Shown here piece by piece: positions 61,743-64,000 of a DNA stretch of 64,000 bases. The position numbers were made by a program, and so were the translations under genes. Every line of letters starts with the position of its first letter. Position 1 is the stretch's first letter. Location of the stretch: assembly GCF_009758205.1 (NCBI RefSeq), contig NZ_WRXN01000001.1, positions 62,001 through 126,000 on the forward strand, read 5' to 3'. Under the pieces are notes generated by a model. That model was not told where the DNA came from. It made no database searches and worked only from the letters and a program-made list of their open reading frames with translations. This DNA is from Chitinophaga tropicalis. Lineage in GTDB: Bacteria > Bacteroidota > Bacteroidia > Chitinophagales > Chitinophagaceae.

Positions 61743-62783
61743 TTATTTATTCAGTGTATTTCTGACCAGCTTACGGACCCCGTCATGAAAATAATATACC
61801 CTGTTCATATCAGAAGGGTCCAGCGCTATATTCTCCAATATGACAATATAAGTCTTTGTTGCGGGGTAATAAATATTTGAAGTGATAAAGCCTGGTACAT
61901 ATCCGTTCATACTCAGTTCAGGAATGTTATCAAGACTATCTACCTGTATGCCCAACCCATATTTTACATCTCCCCACCTGTGAGAGCGTAATACGGGATC
62001 AACGCTCATCAGAGCGTAAAGGCTGTCTGCCAGTAGTTTGCCGTTGTGCAGGTGATAGTTCCATTTCATCAGGTCGCCGGCTGTAGATATAAGGCCTGCT
62101 GCAGGCACGCTCATAACAGGGAGGTCCATCATGTCCAGTATCCTGGCTTCTTCTGTCAGTTTATCCCTTTCCTGTTCAACATATCCCTTCACGAGAGATT
62201 TCCTCCCACTTTTTTTATAGGCATCAGGCGTCATTGTTTCACTCATACTACACTGTTTGAAGAGCGCTGTAACAAGTTCTTCATAAGATTTGCCGGATAC
62301 CTTTCCCACTATCTGTCCCAGTATATTGTAATTCAGGTTGGAATAGGCAAACCGGCTGCCTGGAGTAGCCGCCAGGGGCTTCTTCCAACCGGTAATGCCG
62401 GATATATGTTTGAGCAGCTGGCGTACAGTAACAGAGTCCTTCCAGCTTTCAGAGAAGTCCGGCAGATAGTTGCCAATGGTTCTGTCCAGCTGTATCCTGC
62501 CGGCCTGTACCTCACGCAATACCAGCACTGCCGTGAACTGTTTGCTGACAGAACCTATCATGAACTGGTCATTCCAGCGAACAGGCGTTTTCTTATCAAG
62601 ATCGCTGAAGCCCTGCCGCCTTTTATAGATCTCCTTACCATTTTTTGAGATCAGGACCACTCCATTGAATGCCCGTGGTTTATCCTGGTTAAGTACTGAA
62701 TCAAGAGAAACATATAGTCTTTCCTGGGCAAAGGTATTATAACTGAATAAGGAGAAAATAACGAAAGTTAACAGGCGCTTCAT
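61743..62783 (-). CDS. Secreted serine hydrolase (beta-lactamase class C fold)
   Basis: 346 residues from ATG 62781-62783 (MKRLLTFVIFSLFSYNTFAQ signal). SxxK as S78-VSK in MIGSVSKQFT, YxN as FAYSNLNYN; the third His-x-Gly-type motif is replaced near VPGFI. D-aminopeptidase or esterase-like activity possible. First of a pair with the glycan-binding protein gene. Confidence 0.88.
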   Translation of the reverse strand: MKRLLTFVIFSLFSYNTFAQERLYVSLDSVLNQDKPRAFNGVVLISKNGKEIYKRRQGFSDLDKKTPVRWNDQFMIGSVSKQFTAVLVLREVQAGRIQLDRTIGNYLPDFSESWKDSVTVRQLLKHISGITGWKKPLAATPGSRFAYSNLNYNILGQIVGKVSGKSYEELVTALFKQCSMSETMTPDAYKKSGRKSLVKGYVEQERDKLTEEARILDMMDLPVMSVPAAGLISTAGDLMKWNYHLHNGKLLADSLYALMSVDPVLRSHRWGDVKYGLGIQVDSLDNIPELSMNGYVPGFITSNIYYPATKTYIVILENIALDPSDMNRVYYFHDGVRKLVRNTLNK

Positions 62784-62837
62784 TGATGTGAAAGGGTTGA
62801 GGCGCAAAGATACTTATTAAATAATGAGCTCAGCAAC

Positions 62838-63254
62838 TCAGACTTCCGCATGCACAGCAACCCTGTTCCCTTCCGTATCCGTAAATATGGCTATATATCC
62901 CGCAGGTATCTGCTTACGCGGCACCAGCACTTTCCCGCCCGCCGGTTCAATCCTGTCTATAACGGTCTGTATATCCGGGCTGGCATTCAAATAAACCAAT
63001 ATCCCTTCCTGTGATGGCTTACTGTTTTCTGACCTGACAAGCGCCCCTGTTACCCGGCCTGAGGTGGCCTGTATTACACCCGGTACAGAAGGAAAGAATG
63101 TCAGCTCTTCATTTGTTTCTTCCATCTGTACCGTTCGCATTTTAATGTCCAGTATGGTTTCATAGAATGTCCTTGCACGGTCTGAATCTATAACCGGAAT
63201 TTCGAACCAGGTGATCACGTTAGTGTGTTCACTGATCTTTTTTAGCTTCTGCAT
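62838..63254 (-). CDS. VOC family protein
   Basis: 138 residues from ATG 63252-63254 (MQKLKKISEHTNVITWFEIP). Single VOC unit with ITWFEIPVIDSDRARTFYE, and C-terminal IFTDTEGNRVAVHAEV. Metal ligand positions only partly kept. Transcribed 66 bp downstream of a Crp/Fnr-like regulator. Confidence 0.88.
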   Translation of the reverse strand: MQKLKKISEHTNVITWFEIPVIDSDRARTFYETILDIKMRTVQMEETNEELTFFPSVPGVIQATSGRVTGALVRSENSKPSQEGILVYLNASPDIQTVIDRIEPAGGKVLVPRKQIPAGYIAIFTDTEGNRVAVHAEV

Positions 63255-63320
63255 GGTCTTTATTTTTTTTAGTAAGTCACAAAGATCATGCAGGGCCTTC
63301 ATCCCGGCCTGTGACTATCG

Positions 63321-63887
63321 TCACAATCTTCTTTTACGAACACGGCTAAGGGTTTCACGGGCTATGCCCAGGTAGGAAGACAGGTCCGTCAACGATACTC
63401 TTTGCAGCAGATGGGGTTGATTTTGCTCAAGGTATTCATAACGTTCCTGCGTAGTATAAAGTTTAAATATGTTAGCATGCTCTTCAAGACGTGAAGCCGT
63501 CAGCCGTAAACATTTTCTTCCCAGGGTTTCAATTTCAGGCCATTGCGCTGCAGCTTCAAACAATTTCTGCCGGTCAAACACTACAGTGGTCAACGGTTCA
63601 CAGGCCTGTATATTATAAGTTGATCTCTCCCCACTGGCAAAGCTGTTGATGTTGGTAGCCACCTCCCCTTCAAAACAGAAAGCAGTATTCTTTTCTACAC
63701 CGTCTTTATCATAGTAGCTTTTGCAATATCCCTGCTCAATAAAGAAAAGGGAATGACACACCTCATTTTCTTTCAGCAGGAAATCATCTTTCCTGAATTC
63801 TCTTCTTGTAAGGACCGGCAACAGGACCTCCCAGCTTTTCTCTGAAAAGTCTGTCAGCGAATGTATGTAATTTAACAGGCGTTGCAT
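63321..63887 (-). CDS. Crp/Fnr-like regulator
   Basis: 188 residues: sensor barrel NTAFCFEGEVATNINSFASGE and HTH LTDLSSYLGIARETLSRVRKRRL, recognition helix intact. No Fe-S Cys cluster. Probably controls the VOC gene downstream. Confidence 0.88.
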   Translation of the reverse strand: MQRLLNYIHSLTDFSEKSWEVLLPVLTRREFRKDDFLLKENEVCHSLFFIEQGYCKSYYDKDGVEKNTAFCFEGEVATNINSFASGERSTYNIQACEPLTTVVFDRQKLFEAAAQWPEIETLGRKCLRLTASRLEEHANIFKLYTTQERYEYLEQNQPHLLQRVSLTDLSSYLGIARETLSRVRKRRL

Positions 63888-63899
63888 AAGGCCTGTAAG

Positions 63900-64000
63900 T
63901 TATTGAATTAATGACGGCGCCACACCATATTGTTTTTTGAATACAAAAGAGAAATGTGACAGGTCTTCAAACCCAAGGTCAAGGTATACATCAGATACTG
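63900..64000 (-). CDS. AraC-family regulator, C-terminal fragment at window edge
   Basis: Minus-strand frame to the TAA at 63900-63902 reads VSDVYLDLGFEDLSHFSFVF and then KKQYGVAPSLIQ, the second HTH of AraC proteins. The 5' part lies beyond the window. Its stop lies 13 bp before the Crp/Fnr start. Confidence 0.85.
   Translation of the reverse strand, partial: VSDVYLDLGFEDLSHFSFVFKKQYGVAPSLIQ

Noticed and set aside
1..64000. CRISPR arrays, rRNA genes, intact insertion sequences or prophage
   Set aside because: No regularly spaced repeats, no rRNA-like sequence, and no transposase, integrase or phage structural proteins were seen.

Overview
The window looks like a chromosomal segment of a Bacteroidota species, most likely a Chitinophaga-like member of the Chitinophagaceae. 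The reasons are: gliding genes gldB, gldF and gldG; a SusC-style TonB-dependent receptor; the fused MurF/alanine racemase; and repeated Bacteroidota promoters of the form TTTG-N19/20-TAnnTTTG instead of the sigma70 pattern. Genus-level placement is inference from gene content only.

Layout. 0-3.4 kb: 5'-truncated PepSY membrane protein, converging on an operon of GNAT acetyltransferase, MoeB-like/rhodanese and TauE/SafE. 3.4-12.2 kb: serS, nadE, a porin, gldB, an RNase Z-like hydrolase, apaG, an HEVCH protein and a three-gene envelope operon (CX4CH cytochrome, YceI, DUF5777 barrel). 12.4-22.4 kb: murF, methylmalonyl-CoA epimerase, iscS with an unusual iscU, gldFG, murF-alr fusion, lspA. 22.7-26.8 kb: a TonB receptor and a second TauE/SafE gene with matching promoter architecture. 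26.9-37.7 kb: PL3 pectate lyase, fumC, enoyl-CoA hydratase, B12-binding protein, glnS and gltX convergent on one terminator, a NodB deacetylase, a lipoprotein, tatD, asparaginase. 37.7-40.6 kb: tRNA-Ser(GGA) followed by a small segment bounded by 18-bp direct repeats that copy the tRNA terminator. 40.6-45.8 kb: luciferase-like monooxygenase, MacB/FtsX-type permease, two secreted proteins.

46-64 kb is an accessory, regulator-dense stretch: an ArsR operon (DoxX, ArsR, AHSA1), four HxlR regulators, three Crp/Fnr-like regulators, two AraC regulators, Ada, four NmrA-type reductases (one reduced to a 3' fragment), two VOC proteins, an alpha/beta hydrolase, a DUF2306 membrane protein, an aminoglycoside-phosphotransferase-like kinase and two serine hydrolases. 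Many are single enzymes transcribed divergently from their own regulator, as expected for electrophile, quinone or xenobiotic responses.

The most striking unexplained signal is that all four HxlR loci carry an inverted repeat with exactly a 6-nt spacer in the regulator's upstream region, although the half-site sequences differ; in three of the four the dyad ends 21-24 nt from the -7 box of the divergent enzyme gene. Other notable items are an IscU lacking the first cluster cysteine, a CX4CH cytochrome, and an identically spaced ATAGACTA element behind the -7 boxes of the TonB receptor and TauE genes.
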